The notes under the pieces: generated by a model
What the model was told of the DNA's origin: nothing
Seen by the model: the letters and a program-made list of their open reading frames with translations, nothing else
Database searches by the model: none
Program-made: the position numbers and the translations under genes
NCBI GenBank assembly: GCA_934757245.1
Contig: CAKVLH010000007.1
Location: 1-64,000, forward strand
DNA: 64,000 nucleotides
Direction of reading: 5' to 3'
Source: an uncultured Candidatus Melainabacteria bacterium
Lineage (GTDB): Bacteria > Cyanobacteriota > Vampirovibrionia > Gastranaerophilales > Gastranaerophilaceae
In this document: positions 62,499 to 64,000 of the stretch, one piece after another
How positions within the stretch are numbered: position 1 is the stretch's first letter
How the letters are laid out: every line of letters begins with the position of its first letter

Positions 62499-63062
62499 AT
62501 GTCTAGAACAAAAATAGTATTAGCCGGTGAAGGCGGACAAGGCGTTCAGTCTATTGCTAAAATTCTTGTTGAAGCCGGTTATGAAGCTGGTAAACAAGTT
62601 TTATATATTCCAAACTTTGGCGTAGAACAAAGAGGCGGTGTTTCAATCGCTTTCTGTCAAATTGCTGACGAAAGAATCGGCGAACCAAGATTTGCAAAAG
62701 GCGATATAATTATTATGCTATCTGATAGAGCAATTGACAGATGTGAAGCTTATGTAAGTGAAAACTCAACTGTTGTTTACGATACATCCGTTTGTACAAA
62801 GAAACCGCAAGTTAAATGCAAGCAAGTAATAGGTGTTGATGCGAATAAAATTGCGAACGAAAAACTTAGTGCAAGAGTATTCAATATAATTATTTTGGGT
62901 GTTTTACTTGCAGCGACAAATGTTTTGAGATTGGAAGATATTAAAAACGCTATGGAAATGGCACTTGGCAAAAAATTCGACGCCAAACCTGAATTGAGAG
63001 AATTAAATTATAAGGCTCTTGAGATGGGAATGGGGTTAGTGAACGTCGGAGCGAAAGTGTAA
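62499..63062 (+). CDS. 2-oxoacid:ferredoxin oxidoreductase, gamma subunit
   Basis: The small flavodoxin-like subunit: GEGGQGVQSIAKIL, NFGVEQRGGVS and LGKKF near the end. It has 187 residues from ATG 62499, which sits behind AAAAGGAG. An upstream in-frame ATG at 62406 lies within the repeat element and would add repeat-encoded residues, so I reject it. Confidence 0.93.
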   Translation: MSRTKIVLAGEGGQGVQSIAKILVEAGYEAGKQVLYIPNFGVEQRGGVSIAFCQIADERIGEPRFAKGDIIIMLSDRAIDRCEAYVSENSTVVYDTSVCTKKPQVKCKQVIGVDANKIANEKLSARVFNIIILGVLLAATNVLRLEDIKNAMEMALGKKFDAKPELRELNYKALEMGMGLVNVGAKV

Positions 63063-63067
63063 ATTAA

Positions 63068-63210
63068 GGAAAGGGAATAAGGTAATAGGGTAATAAGGGA
63101 ATAAGAGATTTTAGATTATTGTTTAAAAAATGCGCCTAATAAACGCAACATAAAATAGAAATATTTAATACCACTTATTCCCTTATTACCTCATTACCTT
63201 ATTCCCTTGA
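63068..63210. repeat. Octamer-built inverted repeat (copy 9)
   Basis: Fills the gamma-delta gap. The loop has TGCGCCTAATAAACGCAACA. Sequence very close to copies 7 and 8. Confidence 0.82.
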
Positions 63211-63222
63211 GAAAGGATTAAA

Positions 63223-63495
63223 ATGACAGAAAAAAAATATCATGGCTATAAAATAGAAGGCGTTGGTAAAGGTAAAGCTGACTATTATGTTTATACTGAT
63301 TTGTGCAAAGGCTGTGGACTTTGTATTGCAAAATGCCCTATGAATAAAGCAGGCAAAGAATGTTTAACTTGGTCAAAAGAAGTTGGTTTATACCAAACTC
63401 CTGCAGTTGCGCCAAATCCTGAAATCTGTATTGCTTGTGGTGCTTGTGCAATGACTTGCCCGGATAGTGCAATCAGAATTGAGAAAAGAAGTTAG
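63223..63495 (+). CDS. 2-oxoacid:ferredoxin oxidoreductase, delta subunit (2x 4Fe-4S ferredoxin)
   Basis: 90 residues with two cluster motifs, CKGCGLCIAKCP and CIACGACAMTCP, the electron exit of the complex. AGAAAGGA precedes ATG 63223. Order alpha-beta-gamma-delta differs from the common delta-alpha-beta-gamma order but the set is complete. Confidence 0.94.
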   Translation: MTEKKYHGYKIEGVGKGKADYYVYTDLCKGCGLCIAKCPMNKAGKECLTWSKEVGLYQTPAVAPNPEICIACGACAMTCPDSAIRIEKRS

Positions 63496-63539
63496 TTTTT
63501 AAATAAGTTAAAAGCGTAAAAATTGCACACGACCTTTCT

Positions 63540-63605
63540 AAATTGAAAATAGACAATTGAAAATTATTTAAAACAATTTTCCATTTTCCACTTTCAATTT
63601 TCCAT
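63540..63605. repeat. Heptamer-built inverted repeat, short form (copy 10)
   Basis: Left arm with TTGAAAATAGACAATTGAAA, right arm CAATTTTCCATTTTCCACTT onward, with almost no loop. Lies after the oxidoreductase operon and might act as its terminator. Confidence 0.65.
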
Positions 63606-63756
63606 TGAAAGAAGGGTGGTGTGCAATTTTTTTGTACTATTAAAACTAATAAAGATGCGTCAATCACTCTTTACAAATTTTTTATTATGCAAATAAAAAT
63701 TTTTGTTTTAGAATATAAGTGTAAAATTAACACTAGAAGAAATAGGGATTAAGAAA

Positions 63757-64000
63757 ATGGCAAATAAGAATATTAGAAACATCGCTATTATTGCCCACGT
63801 TGACCATGGTAAAACTACTATGGTTGATTGCATGCTTAAACAAAGTGGTGCATTTAGAGAAAATCAACAAGTTCAAGAACGTGTACTTGATAATAACGAT
63901 TTGGAAAGAGAAAGAGGAATTACAATTCTTTCTAAAAATATTGCGATTGACTATAAAGGTATTAAAATCAACGTAGTTGACACTCCTGGCCACGCAGATT
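63757..64000 (+). CDS. typA: TypA/BipA translational GTPase, 5' part only
   Basis: Ribosome-binding GTPase, cut by the window end after 81 codons. G1 is AHVDHGKTT, the switch I region has ERERGITI and G3 is [25 protein letters not shown] and [17 protein letters not shown] point to TypA rather than LepA or EF-G. ATG 63757 follows AGGGATTAAGAAA. Confidence 0.93.
   Translation, partial: MANKNIRNIAIIAHVDHGKTTMVDCMLKQSGAFRENQQVQERVLDNNDLERERGITILSKNIAIDYKGIKINVVDTPGHAD

Overview
The window is an AT-rich bacterial chromosome segment carrying about 60 protein genes and no rRNA or tRNA genes that I can see. Its metabolism is that of a fermentative anaerobe: bifunctional AdhE, a fused ADP-forming acyl/acetate-CoA ligase, a D-lactate dehydrogenase, a four-subunit 2-oxoacid:ferredoxin oxidoreductase, a flavin-reductase/rubredoxin fusion, ferritin and glgC. 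It also has SLH domains, DUF2993 and GerMN proteins, a flagellar/type III export core (FliM/SctQ-like, FliO, FliP, FliQ, FliR) and pilin/PilB-like genes. From memory, not from a search, this fits non-photosynthetic relatives of Cyanobacteria (Vampirovibrionia/Melainabacteria, especially gut Gastranaerophilales). I hold that placement with moderate confidence.

Layout. 1-5.2 kb: glycosyltransferase, sensor kinase plus response regulator, degenerate PilB-like ATPase. 5.6-10 kb: an unusual Clp_N/AAA/M41 protein and a serine hydrolase. 10.1-13.1 kb: glgC, rubredoxin fusion, two tiny-peptide cassettes, uracil-DNA glycosylase. 13.2-20.1 kb (minus): polA, a DnaJ-like gene, and a tight five-gene operon (DUF2993, GerMN, HicB-like, RimI-like, BioY-like). 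20.2-23 kb: TIM-barrel-like protein, rpsL-rpsG. 23-32 kb: glycosyltransferase, XRE regulator, NarL-type regulator, ferritin, rnhB, lipA, and two more tiny-peptide cassettes inside direct repeats that bracket a pair of paralogous membrane proteins. 32.5-43.4 kb: adhE, ComM-like ATPase, pseudopilin, bioD, ldhA-like, 5-FTHF cyclo-ligase, acyl-CoA ligase. 43.7-50.2 kb: export genes and prmA. 50.2-60 kb: panD, PHP phosphoesterase, Alr-family PLP enzyme, PPTase, TPR protein, ABC-F, SLH protein. 60.3-63.5 kb: the oxidoreductase operon. The window ends inside typA.

The most unusual content lies between and inside the genes. (1) Four cassettes each encode a 23-25-residue hydrophobic peptide behind a strong ribosome-binding site, and their transcript ends are complementary with compensatory changes. 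This is the architecture of type I toxin mRNAs. (2) prmA is interrupted in frame by a 154-codon element encoding an intact-looking DUF559 nuclease between 48-bp inverted repeats. Related GC-rich palindromes also sit in frame in fliO and lipA. (3) Long inverted repeats built of 7- or 8-base units fill every gap of the oxidoreductase operon and most gaps of the export locus. (4) A family of small hairpins is flanked by GTAGG, as in REP elements. (5) Several genes appear to be transcribed without a leader.
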